Positions 9,101 through 18,349 of a DNA stretch of 64,000 nucleotides are shown here, one piece after another. Position numbers and translations under genes: made by a program. The DNA is from Bacteroidaceae bacterium (GTDB lineage: Bacteria; Bacteroidota; Bacteroidia; Bacteroidales; Bacteroidaceae). Under the pieces are notes generated by a model. It saw nothing but the letters and a program-made list of their open reading frames with translations. It ran no database searches and was not told the origin of the DNA. Position 1 is the stretch's first letter. Each line of letters opens with the position of its first letter. Location of the stretch: NCBI GenBank assembly GCA_017522785.1, contig JAFWYF010000001.1, positions 62,001 through 126,000 of the forward strand, written 5' to 3'.

Positions 9101-9751
9101 CAATTGGTCTGCGAAATCAGATACATATTTCTTTACATTATCGTCGGTATATGTGATTGCATTTAATGTGGTTATAGACTTCTTACCCTCTTTTATTACA
9201 TCCAATTGTGAGGGGTGTGGAATTAGTGATATGTTTTCTGTTGCTTTAAAAATATTAAAATCAACAAATTGAATGGGGTTATTTTCTTTGTTGGCATCCC
9301 AAAAACCTACACCCCTGTGCTCATTTGCGCCACCCCATAGGTTCATTGAAACTGCTATGCTGTTCTTAGGCTGTATTTCGAAAGCACCTTTGTGGTTGTC
9401 GAATTTTGTCTCATTAATTACAAATTTGTTTACTCCGCTAACTTGTGAAGCCGCATAAACCATTTCATTTTTATTTGCAGATGCAGCATACAATGTGTAA
9501 CCTTTCTTGTTTGTTATGGTGTAGCCGTTGATGTTGTCTCCTTCGAACTTCCATAACTGCTCATCGGCACCTGTCATGTTAACGGTATTAATCTCCTGTC
9601 CGCTACTATTTGCTTCAAATACATATCCACCATCTAAGAACTGAATAATATACCACACTTCGTTACCTTCACTACTGGTTTTAGGTAGCTCGAATGCTCC
9701 TACACTCAATGACAATAATATAACTGTCAAAAAAAGTGATACTTTTTTCAT
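6197..9751 (-). CDS. Secreted multidomain beta-N-acetylhexosaminidase (GH20)
   Basis: Removes terminal GlcNAc/GalNAc from glycans outside the cell. A signal peptide occupies residues 1-19 (cleavage after VGA). A ricin-like module follows at about 28-165, then a GH20 N-terminal domain at about 175-300 and the TIM-barrel catalytic domain at about 305-690 with HIGGDE, whose Asp488-Glu489 are the substrate-assisted catalytic pair. Further on are a helical FIVAR-like segment (about 715-775), a second ricin-like module, a helical stretch and a third ricin-like module. The protein ends in a sorting-type tail (YDLQGRRI, GIYI, KKIFIK), suggesting type IX secretion. At 1184 residues it is far longer than a single-domain GH20. 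It is monocistronic, with no SusC/SusD genes beside it. Substrate preference (mucin, N-glycan, chitobiose) is not determinable here. Confidence 0.92.
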   Translation of the reverse strand: MKKVSLFLTVILLSLSVGAFELPKTSSEGNEVWYIIQFLDGGYVFEANSSGQEINTVNMTGADEQLWKFEGDNINGYTITNKKGYTLYAASANKNEMVYAASQVSGVNKFVINETKFDNHKGAFEIQPKNSIAVSMNLWGGANEHRGVGFWDANKENNPIQFVDFNIFKATENISLIPHPSQLDVIKEGKKSITTLNAITYTDDNVKKYVSDFADQLALTSGVQLTLKESGATANSGEIWLSTDESLPKEGYKLDVTENSIEIKASTKAGFFYALQTMKQLLPRDYFEKSLNKDADWSIPFISITDEPALEHRGFMMDIARHFFDKEEVKRVLDIMALYKMNRLHWHLTDDQGWRIEIPEYPLLTEVGSIRSGSFTNPGEGTKFFDDTEYGRGMWYSQDELREIVQYAAERNIDILPEIDLPGHMVAAVTAYPEFSCDPTKSYSVRIDGGISKDVLNVGNNKVIEFLKCVLDNVASIFPFPYIHIGGDECPTDQWANNAECLQRVKDEGLSGVNQLQSWLVEELGIYLKETHGKDIVVWDELLSHWNSDNTVKPVIMAWNNINKSSEAANKGFKSIITPYSHVYLDFMQVPANKTIIDEPYYGGWGDNHVNTIEEVYTLNPVSALAGKEEYCMGVQGNLWAETLNDDVELEYQLLPRMLALAETGWLPAAQKLWTSFYKRLQTHDEILDALGYTYAKHYIEQRTLSDAEKKIKEAEEILVASQPGAVGFPSADVHNALQDALNAALQDSETATTTLADAITAYKNATICQPQPGKTYQIVSASTYFKKQFAGSTMYISDNNVRFHYTPQTEPEELWQFEETTSGYVLKNLCNGKVLQMPAYNSAVTMANENGTAVRVDKATVATGNYTFIPGVVTISAVEGYSSLATGSVKRLHGELSGNINAYNQPALCYPGTWLIKEVTDFRGQLEGLCTKCERIIEKAKPNEMGQPTQEALTFLQTSVLSSAKEALKDGVVTEEKYNIYVALYNQYLLMPRTNLMTSLSEQHYYYIRNAYPDFASYYATYNSINNRVEPKTAGNTDEYLWQIKKNSDGTVILYNKASGSSAYINSDLADQTVMVGKEYSWKLEEITVDTGNSGICIIGSEGKNGWYINPNAWGYVLTKPFWGGCIWSLEKSTVQIETSIEDVIENNSAQDEHIVYDLQGRRITNPSNGIYITNKGKKIFIK

Positions 9752-9799
9752 AAAAAATGAGGTTTAAAATAAAACAACTTTAAAAAAATATATAATGTG

Positions 9800-9833
9800 C
9801 AAATATGCAAAAAAAAAATATTATATTCGCAAA
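9800..9833 (-). promoter_or_regulatory. Probable promoter of the hexosaminidase gene
   Basis: The minus strand carries TTTG (9833-9830), 22 bases, then CATATTTG (9807-9800), one mismatch from the -7 consensus. It overlaps the candidate fhs -7 box on the other strand, so the two promoters would compete for polymerase. Confidence 0.4.
9822..9829 (+). promoter_or_regulatory. Candidate -7 box of fhs-rarA (TATATTCG, followed by C)
   Basis: TATATTCG belongs to the TATnTTCGC variant seen before several other genes in the window. It predicts a leader of about 65 bases. No good -33 element is seen. Confidence 0.45.
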
Positions 9834-9900
9834 CAGTAAGAAATGTTTTATTATGTTTCTCGCTAGAAACGGATTATCTTAATTTTTAAAAGAAAAAATT

Positions 9901-11562
9901 ATGAAAACAGATCTAGAAATTGCTCATGAAACGAAATTAGAACGTATTGAGAATGTTGCATCAGGTATGGGTATTTCGTCTGATGATTTGGAACACTACG
10001 GCAAGTATATAGCAAAATTGCCTTTGAGTCTTGTTGGTAAACAAAAGGGAAAACTGATACTTGTTACTGCTATAACTGCAACGAAAGCCGGCATTGGAAA
10101 AACAACTGTTTCGATAGGCCTCTCTCTCGGACTCAATAAAATAGGTAAAAAGGCTGTTGTCGCTCTACGTGAGCCATCGTTGGGTCCATGCTTTGGAATG
10201 AAAGGTGGTGCGGCAGGTGGTGGCTATGCTCAGGTGCTGCCCATGGAAAAAATAAATCTTCATTTTACCGGAGATTTCCATGCAATAACTTCGGCGCATA
10301 ATATGATATCGGCCCTTCTCGATAACTATTTGTATCAGCATGCAAAGGATGGGTTTGGCCTAAAAGAGATTTTGTGGCGTCGTGTCCTCGATGTTAATGA
10401 CCGTTCTTTGCGCTCTATTGTTACAGGATTGGGCCCTTCAACAAATGGTCTCACCCAGCAGGGTGGCTTCGATATTACACCGGCATCTGAACTTATGGCT
10501 ATTCTCTGTTTGGCGTCGAGCGAAGCCGATTTACGTCGTAGAATAGAGAATATCCTGCTTGGTTATACTTATGCGGGTGAACCGTTCACAGTAAAAGATT
10601 TAGGTGCCGCCGGCTCTGTTGTTGTTTTGCTTAAAGATGCAATTCAACCTAACTTGGTTCAAACAACAGAGAATACTCCGGCTATTGTGCATGGTGGTCC
10701 TTTTGCTAATATAGCACATGGATGTAACTCGCAGTTGGCAACAAAATTGGCCCTTGCTCATAGCGAATATACTATAACCGAAGCCGGCTTTGGTGCCGAT
10801 TTAGGAGCCGAGAAATTTTATAATATTCTTTGTCGTAAGAGTGGTTTGCAACCCGATGCAACAGTAATAGTGGCAACTGCACAAGGCTTGAAAATGCATG
10901 GTGGCGTTGCTCTTGATAAAATTAAAGAGCCTGACATGGACGGCTTGCGTAATGGTCTTGCAAATCTCGACCGTCATGTCGAGAACTTACGCTCATTCGG
11001 ACAGTCGGTAATTGTTGTGTTCAATCGTTTTGCTACCGATACCGACGAGGAGATGGCTATGCTACGTCAGCACTGCGAAACAGAACTTGGCTTGCCATTT
11101 GTTATAAATAATGCCTTTGCGCAAGGTGGTGAGGGTGCTGTAGAAATGGCTAAAATAGTGGTGGAAACTATCGAGAAGAACCCATCTAAACCTCTTCGTT
11201 TTACATACGAAGATACAGACGATATTCGTACAAAAATTGAGAAGGTGGCAAAAGGAATATATCGTGCAGCATCCGTCTCATTTGCAAAACCTGCTCTGGA
11301 CCGTATTAAGCTTGCCGAAAAACATGGAATGGATTCGTTCCCGGTTTGTATAGCAAAAACACAATTCTCATTCTCGGGTGATGAAAAACAATACGGTGCA
11401 GTGAGTGGCTTTGACCTTCACATACGCGATGTGGTGTTGAATGCAGGCTCTGAGATGATTGTTGCAATAGCAGGTAATATAATGCGTATGCCCGGTTTGC
11501 CAAAAGAGCCACAAGCAAATCATATCGATTTTATTAATGGAGAAATAGTTGGTTTAAGTTAA
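9901..11562 (+). CDS. fhs: Formate--tetrahydrofolate ligase
   Basis: ATP-dependent ligation of formate to tetrahydrofolate, giving 10-formyl-THF for purines, formyl-Met-tRNA and one-carbon metabolism. The P-loop TKAGIGKTT is at residues 61-69, preceded by the typical TAITA strand. The [18 protein letters not shown] and GDFHAIT blocks follow, and the GPFANIAHG block lies near 267. The length, 553 residues, is normal. It is followed after 4 bases by rarA and is likely co-transcribed. FolD, the other half of the 10-formyl-THF pathway, is at 40.2-41.1 kb. Confidence 0.96.
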   Translation: MKTDLEIAHETKLERIENVASGMGISSDDLEHYGKYIAKLPLSLVGKQKGKLILVTAITATKAGIGKTTVSIGLSLGLNKIGKKAVVALREPSLGPCFGMKGGAAGGGYAQVLPMEKINLHFTGDFHAITSAHNMISALLDNYLYQHAKDGFGLKEILWRRVLDVNDRSLRSIVTGLGPSTNGLTQQGGFDITPASELMAILCLASSEADLRRRIENILLGYTYAGEPFTVKDLGAAGSVVVLLKDAIQPNLVQTTENTPAIVHGGPFANIAHGCNSQLATKLALAHSEYTITEAGFGADLGAEKFYNILCRKSGLQPDATVIVATAQGLKMHGGVALDKIKEPDMDGLRNGLANLDRHVENLRSFGQSVIVVFNRFATDTDEEMAMLRQHCETELGLPFVINNAFAQGGEGAVEMAKIVVETIEKNPSKPLRFTYEDTDDIRTKIEKVAKGIYRAASVSFAKPALDRIKLAEKHGMDSFPVCIAKTQFSFSGDEKQYGAVSGFDLHIRDVVLNAGSEMIVAIAGNIMRMPGLPKEPQANHIDFINGEIVGLS

Positions 11563-11566
11563 ATAT

Positions 11567-12847
11567 ATGGCACAACCACTAGCAGAACGTCTCAGACCGA
11601 ACGATTTTGATGGTTTTGTCGGTCAGGAACATCTTGTCGGCGAAGGAGCAGTCCTTCGCCGTATGATAGATTCCGGGAGAATACTATCTTTTATTATGTG
11701 GGGCCCTCCCGGAACAGGAAAAACAACTATTGCAAAAATTATAGCTCATAGACTCAATAGGCCTTTCTATACACTGAATGCAGTGTCGTCGGGTGTTAAA
11801 GAGGTGCGCGAGGTAATTGAAAAAGCTAAATCATCGCCACTCTTTTCTAATGGTGGAGCCATACTGTTTATAGACGAAATTCATCGTTTTAATAAATCGC
11901 AACAAGACTCTTTGCTGAGTGCAGTTGAAACAGGTGTTGTAACACTGATAGGTGCAACTACGGAGAACCCTTCGTTTGAGGTTATACGACCATTGCTGTC
12001 TCGTTGTCAACTATATGTACTAAAATCGTTAGAGAAAGAGGATTTGCTATCACTGCTTAATCATGCTATAGCAAAGGACGTTATCCTAAAAGAACGTGGG
12101 GTGGAATTGCAAGAGACCGATGCTCTGTTAAGATATAGTGGTGGCGATGCGAGGAAACTGCTTAATATATTAGAATTGGTAGTTGAATCAGATGCATCAT
12201 CTTCTGTTGTGGTAAATGATACAAAGGTTGTTGCTTGTTTGCAACAGAACCCTTTGGCCTATGATAAAGATGGAGAAATGCATTACGATATTATTTCGGC
12301 ATTCATCAAATCCATTCGTGGAAGCGACCCCGATGCGGCTCTATATTGGTTGGCACGTATGATTGAGGGTGGAGAAGATCCTGCTTTCATAGCTCGTCGA
12401 TTAATTATCTCGGCTTCGGAAGATGTGGGTCTTGCTAACCCAAACGCATTGTTGCTAGCCAATGCCGCTTTTGATGCAGTAATGAAAATAGGTTGGCCCG
12501 AAGGGCGCATACCACTTGCAGAGGCAACTGTATATCTTGCGACATCTCCTAAAAGTAATTCGGCATATATGGGCATAAATAGTGCGTTGGAAACGGTAAG
12601 AGAAACAGGAAATCTGCCGGTTCCCTTGCATCTGCGTAATGCACCTACAAAATTGATGAAGCAACTAGGTTACTCCGATGGATATAAATATTCTCACGAT
12701 TTTCCCGGACATTTTGTTCGTCAGCAGTTTTTGCCCGATGATGGCCGTGAGTTTAGTTTTTGGGTGCCACAAGATAATGCTGCGGAACTCAAAACTAAAG
12801 CGTGGATGCATGAGTGTTGGGGCGATGACCGAAATTTCTCAAAATAA
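11567..12847 (+). CDS. rarA: Replication-associated recombination protein A (AAA+ ATPase, MgsA family)
   Basis: Clamp-loader-like AAA+ ATPase that acts at stalled replication forks and single-strand gaps. Walker A GPPGTGKTT lies at residues 46-54, Walker B LFIDEIH at about 100-106, and the sensor 1 region IGATTENPSFEV follows. The C-terminal tetramerisation and MgsA domains are recognisable from SPKSNSAYMGI and VPLHLRNAPTKLMK. The 426-residue length is that of the family. Its start is 4 bases after the fhs stop. It is convergent with argF' across a 50-bp palindromic terminator. Confidence 0.95.
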   Translation: MAQPLAERLRPNDFDGFVGQEHLVGEGAVLRRMIDSGRILSFIMWGPPGTGKTTIAKIIAHRLNRPFYTLNAVSSGVKEVREVIEKAKSSPLFSNGGAILFIDEIHRFNKSQQDSLLSAVETGVVTLIGATTENPSFEVIRPLLSRCQLYVLKSLEKEDLLSLLNHAIAKDVILKERGVELQETDALLRYSGGDARKLLNILELVVESDASSSVVVNDTKVVACLQQNPLAYDKDGEMHYDIISAFIKSIRGSDPDAALYWLARMIEGGEDPAFIARRLIISASEDVGLANPNALLLANAAFDAVMKIGWPEGRIPLAEATVYLATSPKSNSAYMGINSALETVRETGNLPVPLHLRNAPTKLMKQLGYSDGYKYSHDFPGHFVRQQFLPDDGREFSFWVPQDNAAELKTKAWMHECWGDDRNFSK

Positions 12848-12852
12848 ATATC

Positions 12853-12902
12853 TACAAATATAAAAGACGAATACCTCGAGGTATTCGTCTTTTATATTTG
12901 TA
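12853..12902. terminator. Bidirectional terminator, 50-bp perfect palindrome
   Basis: A 50-bp perfect inverted repeat with centre at 12877/12878 (CCTCGAGG core), A-rich entering and T-rich leaving on both strands. It serves rarA from the left and argF' from the right. Confidence 0.92.
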
Positions 12903-12913
12903 TCTGTTCTGCA

Positions 12914-13867
12914 TCAAAGGCTCTCCAATATTCTTTTTAGAACCACTGTAGCCGAAATCTCTCGATTTGCTGCTTCCGGGATAACTAATGAGCGTGGTCC
13001 TTCTATCACATCGTCTGTTACAATCATATTGCGACGTACAGGAAGGCAATGCATAAAGTGCGCATTGTTAGTTACAGCCATGTGCCGTTCGCTCACTGTC
13101 CAACTGCGGTCTGTACTAAGCACTTTTCCATAATTGCCATCGTTGTATGCCGACCAGTTCTTTGCATATACAAAATCGGCTTCTTCCAGCGCTTTAAGCT
13201 GGTCATATTCTATGCGAGCATTGCCTACAAACTCCGGTGCAAGCTCATAGCCTTTGGGGTGTGTAATAACAAAATCGTAATCTGTTGCATTCATCCATTC
13301 CGCAAAAGAGTTGGGCACCGCTTGTGGCAATGCCTTTGGATGAGGAGCCCATGTCATAACAACTTTTGGACGTTTTACGCTCTTGTGCTCCTCAATTGTA
13401 ATTAGGTCGGCAAAACTTTGTAGCGGATGACGTGTTGCTGCCTCCATAGAAAATACCGGTCGTCCGGAATATTTGATGAATTGATTAAGAATAACTTCGT
13501 TATAATCGTCTGCCTTGTTTTCGAAACGGGCAAAAGAACGAACACCAATAACATCGCAATATCTGCCCATTACCGGTATGGCTTCCAATATATGTTCCGG
13601 TTTGTCTCCATCCATAATAACACCTCTTTCGGTCTCCAACTTCCATGCTCCTTGGTTAATATCGAGAATTATAACATTCATCCCCAAGTTCAACGCTGCT
13701 TTTTGTGTGCTTAGCCTTGTACGTAAACTGGAATTGAAAAACACCATCATAAGTGTTTTATTTCTACCTAATTCGCAAAATTTGTAGCGGTTGGCTTTTA
13801 TCTCCAATGCCTCTTTCACAGCTACATCGAGGTTGCCAATATCTTTTACTGAAATAAAATTTCTCAT
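12914..13867 (-). CDS. argF': N-succinylornithine carbamoyltransferase (ArgF')
   Basis: Transfers a carbamoyl group to an N-acylated ornithine in the Bacteroidota-type arginine pathway, before deacylation. The carbamoyl-phosphate loop FFNSSLRTRLS lies at residues 43-53, the HPLQ block in the middle and HCLPVRR near the end. Residue 90 of the chosen frame is Pro (GDKPEH), the residue known in the Bacteroides fragilis enzyme to favour N-succinyl- over N-acetylornithine. The ATG at 13867 was chosen because it matches the family's N-terminus and because the -7 box at 13894-13901 would place transcription start downstream of the alternative ATG at 13906. No other arginine gene is adjacent. Confidence 0.93.
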   Translation of the reverse strand: MRNFISVKDIGNLDVAVKEALEIKANRYKFCELGRNKTLMMVFFNSSLRTRLSTQKAALNLGMNVIILDINQGAWKLETERGVIMDGDKPEHILEAIPVMGRYCDVIGVRSFARFENKADDYNEVILNQFIKYSGRPVFSMEAATRHPLQSFADLITIEEHKSVKRPKVVMTWAPHPKALPQAVPNSFAEWMNATDYDFVITHPKGYELAPEFVGNARIEYDQLKALEEADFVYAKNWSAYNDGNYGKVLSTDRSWTVSERHMAVTNNAHFMHCLPVRRNMIVTDDVIEGPRSLVIPEAANREISATVVLKRILESL

Positions 13868-13893
13868 GGTTATATTTTGTTTTGTTAATTGTG

Positions 13894-13901
13894 CGAATAT
13901 A
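13894..13901 (-). promoter_or_regulatory. -7 box of argF' (TATATTCG, followed by C)
   Basis: The minus strand reads TATATTCGC. It implies a short leader of about 20 bases before the ATG at 13867 and excludes the longer frame beginning at 13906. Confidence 0.5.
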
Positions 13902-13956
13902 TGCAAACTATTTGTATATATTCTGTATATAATGAATATTATATCAAATTATTGGG

Positions 13957-16900
13957 TTAATCTTCTTTTTTCCAGAATTTCCATCCATTGAAGTCGCGTC
14001 TGAGTAATATGCCTGCGCCTTGAGTTGTTAACGTTGTCTTTGAAAAATAACGGTCGTTGGTTTTGTTGTATGCCTTAAGGCTTATATTCCCTTTCTTGTT
14101 CAAAAGCCATTGTACCTCAAAATCTCCTATGAAGTTTTTGTTTGCAAGAGGGTTATCACGATATCCAAAATTGCCATTTATAAGCAATCTGTTGTTGAGC
14201 AGACGTCCCGACAGCATGCCTTCTACTTCCATGCTGTTCCATCCTTTCTCGCTGGTGGTGAAATTACTCGAAAAACTCCAGTTGTCGTTGTCGGTTATTT
14301 GTGAAAGCATGTTGTTTAATTGTCCCGATATTGTGCTGGAGATGAACGATTCCATCATAGTCGAAGATTGGTTCTCGCTGTTGCTGTTGTTGTAATCTTG
14401 TGTGTAGAACTTTCCAATTCCTATAAGATATATAAACTGCATATTGGTCTGCTCTTGGGTGCTTGTAGCATTGGCTAACAACTCACGTTCCTCTTCGTTC
14501 CCGTCTGGGAGTTCCAAATCAAATGTTAGTGTTGGTGCGGCAAGTGTACCTGTAATATCCATTAGGCAATTTACTTTAACATTCTTACGTCGTTCTGCTG
14601 TTAGACTTAAGTCGGTAAGTGGAACCGATGGCACTGTGTAAATTGTTTTTAGATTGAGGCGAGCATTAAATGGCTCTCCATTGAAGGCCAATGTACTACC
14701 CGAACGTATGTCAAACTCTTTCGGGAATATATCTTGTAATGTAAATTTATATGTACCACGTTCAAGGTCCAAGTTTCCCTTCATGCTAAATCCCTCCTTT
14801 TCGTCATAAACGGCATTTATTGGGCCAGTTCCGTAAAGGTCGATATAGTCGCCGGTCATGGTGTTTGTGTATACTCGTAGTTGCATGTCGGGTGTAACAT
14901 CTATCATAAAGTCGAGTCGGAATCGGCTAATTATGTTGTCAAAAAGGCTGTTTGTTTCGGCTGTAGAGAAACCTGAAGTGGTATTTCTCTGTTTACGGTC
15001 TACGAATGTTATAAATTTATTATCAGTCGCGCCGGTGGGACCTGCGGAATTATATACAAATTTTGAGCCTCTGTCTGTTCTTACATTTGCATTAAGGAAA
15101 ACTCCGGCAGAATCTACACTCAGTCCAATGTCGCCTGTAACAAATGCTGTCCCGTAGAATGTTTCGTTGTTGAAATCGGGTGAGTAATATGCTAATAGGT
15201 TGTTGGCATTGATGTCGAATCGACAAGTGAAATCTCCTAGGCATTTGTGATATACACCACCATTGATTATACCAACATTGTTGTGTAGGTCTTTTATTCT
15301 GAATTTATCAAAGGCAATGACATTGTAATCGAACCTCAATGTGTCTCCAGCCAAATGATACATGGTGTTTGTGGGCTTTAAACGTAAACGACCTGTGGGT
15401 GCCAATGCTCCGTAAAGGTTTATATTGCCCATGCTGCCTCGCACACATAATTCGCCGTTTGTCTCTCCTTCTACATCGCCAACAATGCTGCTTATCATGT
15501 GGTTCAAGAAGTCTATATTTGTGTCGTTTGCTTTAATATCAATATTTAACGTGTCGTGTGCCGGAGATACAAAACCATCGACATATGTTGCAACCTTGTT
15601 GCTGTTCACTATCTTTGCATTCAATAGTATCGCCTCATGCTCATCGTCCCATTTTCCATTAAACTCCATGTCGCCCATGTCTCCATACTCAAACTTAAAT
15701 TTGTTTACGTTCAGACGACTGTTCAATTTGAATGTTTTGAGAATACTCGAGAGATGTATATTGCCGGTTGCAATACCACCTAGCTCTACCGAATGGAAAT
15801 TGACAATATCCATTAATTCTTCTATGTCTATTTCTTTAAGGTCAACTGTGAGACAATCGTCATTCTCTTCTCCAATTGTACCGTTTATATGCATCTCTTT
15901 ATTGCGGTTCTGGAGAGCAAAATTTCTTATATGGAATTTATTGTGTTTGCTGTATATGTTGCTCTGTGAAATAACCCATGGCTCATCGCAATGAATCACA
16001 AGTCCCGGTTTTAATTTGGCTGAAAAGTCGGTCCCTTTTCTTTCGTTTTTGCTAATAGCTATATCTAGGTCGAGGTCTCCTTTGATAACCTCTTTACCTG
16101 TGTTGTTCCAAGATATTTTGTTTTTTATGGAATCGCAAGCAATTGTTGATATTGCTCTAATTGTTATATGGTCGTTATCCTCTTTTTTCTTGTTTATTGA
16201 ACGATTGAGTTCGGTGTAGCAAACAATACTGTCTTTTTCTGTTTTTCCATCTAAAACTATTTGTCGATATCTTCTACCCGAAAGGTCTGTTTCGTTTAAT
16301 TCAGCATTAAATGCTATGTGGTCGTAACTGTCATCGCAATTACCTTCAATTGTGGATTTTTTGTTTATAGTTATAGGTAAACCGAATACATTACTAAATA
16401 GGTCGGTATTGTTGATATCGAAACGAAAAACAAAGTTGTTCTTTGTTTTATTCCTGTGATGCTTATCAGTACTAATGTTAGGTAAATATTTTTGTATTAT
16501 ATTGGTGAAACTTCCTTGTAGCGTCTCGAAGTTGTAATAACCTGTTACATAACCTTGTAATATGTCTGAATCTATAATAAGGTTTCGTTTGCTCTCTAAA
16601 ATATTGTCTCGAAGATGTAAATAACGAATTAACCAATTCTTCTCTGGAGTGGTAAGGCTGAAATTATAGAAATTCACACTTAATAAGGAGTTATTGTTTT
16701 CCTCGGAAAACTCAATATCTCCATTAAATGCAATCTCTTGTTTTCTTTTTGTATCTATAAGACCCAATTCGTGTATGCGCAATGTATCAACATCTATCTT
16801 CGCCTTGTAGTATGGCTTTTCTTTTGTGTTATCGTACTCCAATGAAGCAATTGCTTTTAAATTATTGTCGTTCGATATTATGTTTGTAGAAACTGTGCTT

Positions 16901-18261
16901 TCTGTGAAGTCTCCTTCTATATCTACATTTTTGTAGTTGTAGTTCTTATAATGTAATGATGCTATTTTGCAATTGTACACTCCATGAAACTTTTTAGTAT
17001 CATGAAATTGCCCATTTGCTTTGGCATGAACATTGCAACGTCCAAGCTCTTTACTGCTTAAAATTCTTCCCAAGGCAACATCTTTTGCTACTGCGGTAAT
17101 GCTGTATCTACCATTTTTGTCCGAAATAAGTGAGCTTTGCACATTTCCGCTATTGGTTTTAATATCTACATTACTTTCTATTTCTTTGCCTTTGGTGCGT
17201 ATGTCTCCTTTAATTGAAATATCACCTAATTTGTCCTGTAAAGAGAGTTCGGCAATCTTTTGGGGTAGTATCGAGGTGATGTCCGATAATCCTTCTTTGG
17301 TTATATCAAATCTATTTACGTTAAGGTTATATTCGGGTAAACTTTCCTTTGTCATCCCACCTTTGGCCTCAATGTTGATATTCTCATTTAGGCTGCGTGC
17401 AATAAAGTCCCAAATGTCAATTCTGTTTTTATCTCCATAACCGCTTAACTTTATTCTCATAACAGGAACTTCTCCTATTTGGGGAATAAGTGGCAATAGG
17501 TCCTTTGGATTTATACGTATGAAGTCAATGGAGCCACTGTATTTAATGTCAGTTGGTACATTCTCTTCTATATTCCAATTGTATATGGCCTCTAATTTGT
17601 CCGATAATAGTTGTGAATCGGCAAGCCTTAACCTACATTTCTCGAGTTTTAATCCTCTTTTTGATGCGTTTAAGTGTGCTCTGAACTGCTTAATCTGCAA
17701 ACCCGATTTCTCTTTGGCGACAATATTTCTGACGTAGAGACTAAGTGTGTCGTTGCTAAACTTCTTTAATGAGATGTTTGTGCTTATATCAGATATTGCA
17801 ATGTGATTGTTGTCAAATATTGCAAAATCTTCTTCTTTCTCCGATAGAACGTCGTATGAGACTTTCCCGTCGTATATCTGCAATTGGTTTATCTTGAGCT
17901 CCGGTATCTCTTTTTTGGGTGTACTGTCGTTGCCTGCAAAGAGTTCCAATAGAAAATCGATGTTTGCTTTACTGTCGTGCGACTCACGATGTATTCTTAT
18001 ATCGGGCTCGGCTAACGTTATTGTGTTAATACGTATTTTCTTACGTAATAATTGTAAAGGAGAAATGTGTAGGGTAATTTTATCTACACATATCATGGTA
18101 TCTCCTTTTTGATCGTTTAAAAGAATGTCGTTAATTTCCAGTTTGTTGAAATGGCGCACTTTTATACTGCCCATTTGTAGTGGAAGGTGAATTCCTTTGT
18201 CTATCTCATGGGTAATGCGCTCTGCTACACTATGCTGTATCGCATCAATTCTTAGCAACAA
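13957..18261 (-). CDS. tamB: TamB-like translocation/assembly module protein (DUF490 C-terminus)
   Basis: A very long periplasm-spanning beta-rich protein, probably carrying lipid or assembling outer-membrane proteins between the two membranes (AsmA/TamB superfamily). The 1434 visible residues are repetitive beta-strand sequence. The C-terminal TamB/DUF490 domain starts at about residue 1050 and contains PINAVYDEKEG, LERGTYKFTLQDIFPKEFDI and LLNNRLLINGNFGYRDNP. The frame opens only at a TTG (18261), which would omit the membrane anchor. Upstream codons in the same frame encode a hydrophobic stretch (SIATIIFLAY) but contain no ATG. An ATG at 18346 is one base out of frame through an A7 run. 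The gene is monocistronic here. The family call is firm; the true start is not. Confidence 0.85.
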   Translation of the reverse strand: MLLRIDAIQHSVAERITHEIDKGIHLPLQMGSIKVRHFNKLEINDILLNDQKGDTMICVDKITLHISPLQLLRKKIRINTITLAEPDIRIHRESHDSKANIDFLLELFAGNDSTPKKEIPELKINQLQIYDGKVSYDVLSEKEEDFAIFDNNHIAISDISTNISLKKFSNDTLSLYVRNIVAKEKSGLQIKQFRAHLNASKRGLKLEKCRLRLADSQLLSDKLEAIYNWNIEENVPTDIKYSGSIDFIRINPKDLLPLIPQIGEVPVMRIKLSGYGDKNRIDIWDFIARSLNENINIEAKGGMTKESLPEYNLNVNRFDITKEGLSDITSILPQKIAELSLQDKLGDISIKGDIRTKGKEIESNVDIKTNSGNVQSSLISDKNGRYSITAVAKDVALGRILSSKELGRCNVHAKANGQFHDTKKFHGVYNCKIASLHYKNYNYKNVDIEGDFTESTVSTNIISNDNNLKAIASLEYDNTKEKPYYKAKIDVDTLRIHELGLIDTKRKQEIAFNGDIEFSEENNNSLLSVNFYNFSLTTPEKNWLIRYLHLRDNILESKRNLIIDSDILQGYVTGYYNFETLQGSFTNIIQKYLPNISTDKHHRNKTKNNFVFRFDINNTDLFSNVFGLPITINKKSTIEGNCDDSYDHIAFNAELNETDLSGRRYRQIVLDGKTEKDSIVCYTELNRSINKKKEDNDHITIRAISTIACDSIKNKISWNNTGKEVIKGDLDLDIAISKNERKGTDFSAKLKPGLVIHCDEPWVISQSNIYSKHNKFHIRNFALQNRNKEMHINGTIGEENDDCLTVDLKEIDIEELMDIVNFHSVELGGIATGNIHLSSILKTFKLNSRLNVNKFKFEYGDMGDMEFNGKWDDEHEAILLNAKIVNSNKVATYVDGFVSPAHDTLNIDIKANDTNIDFLNHMISSIVGDVEGETNGELCVRGSMGNINLYGALAPTGRLRLKPTNTMYHLAGDTLRFDYNVIAFDKFRIKDLHNNVGIINGGVYHKCLGDFTCRFDINANNLLAYYSPDFNNETFYGTAFVTGDIGLSVDSAGVFLNANVRTDRGSKFVYNSAGPTGATDNKFITFVDRKQRNTTSGFSTAETNSLFDNIISRFRLDFMIDVTPDMQLRVYTNTMTGDYIDLYGTGPINAVYDEKEGFSMKGNLDLERGTYKFTLQDIFPKEFDIRSGSTLAFNGEPFNARLNLKTIYTVPSVPLTDLSLTAERRKNVKVNCLMDITGTLAAPTLTFDLELPDGNEEERELLANATSTQEQTNMQFIYLIGIGKFYTQDYNNSNSENQSSTMMESFISSTISGQLNNMLSQITDNDNWSFSSNFTTSEKGWNSMEVEGMLSGRLLNNRLLINGNFGYRDNPLANKNFIGDFEVQWLLNKKGNISLKAYNKTNDRYFSKTTLTTQGAGILLRRDFNGWKFWKKED

Positions 18262-18346
18262 CGACGACGTATATGCTAAAAATATAATTGTAGCAATGGA
18301 AATTAATATGTACTTAAAATATTTAATTGTGTCTGCTTTTTTTCAT
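18262..18346 (-). other. Probable missing N-terminus of TamB, out of frame by one base
   Basis: From the ATG at 18346 the minus strand has ATG followed by seven A and then GCAGACACAATT. As written it stops after seven codons. With six A it would read MKKADTIKYFKYILISIA and run straight into the TTG frame at 18261, supplying a 28-residue cytoplasmic tail plus membrane helix. Either a homopolymer error, a phase-variable tract or slippage is possible. Confidence 0.6.
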
Positions 18347-18349
18347 TCG

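Noticed and set aside
6197-9751. Polysaccharide utilisation locus around the GH20 and GH33 genes
   Set aside because: No SusC, SusD, hybrid two-component or anti-sigma genes lie beside either gene; both are single-gene units with their own promoters and terminators.
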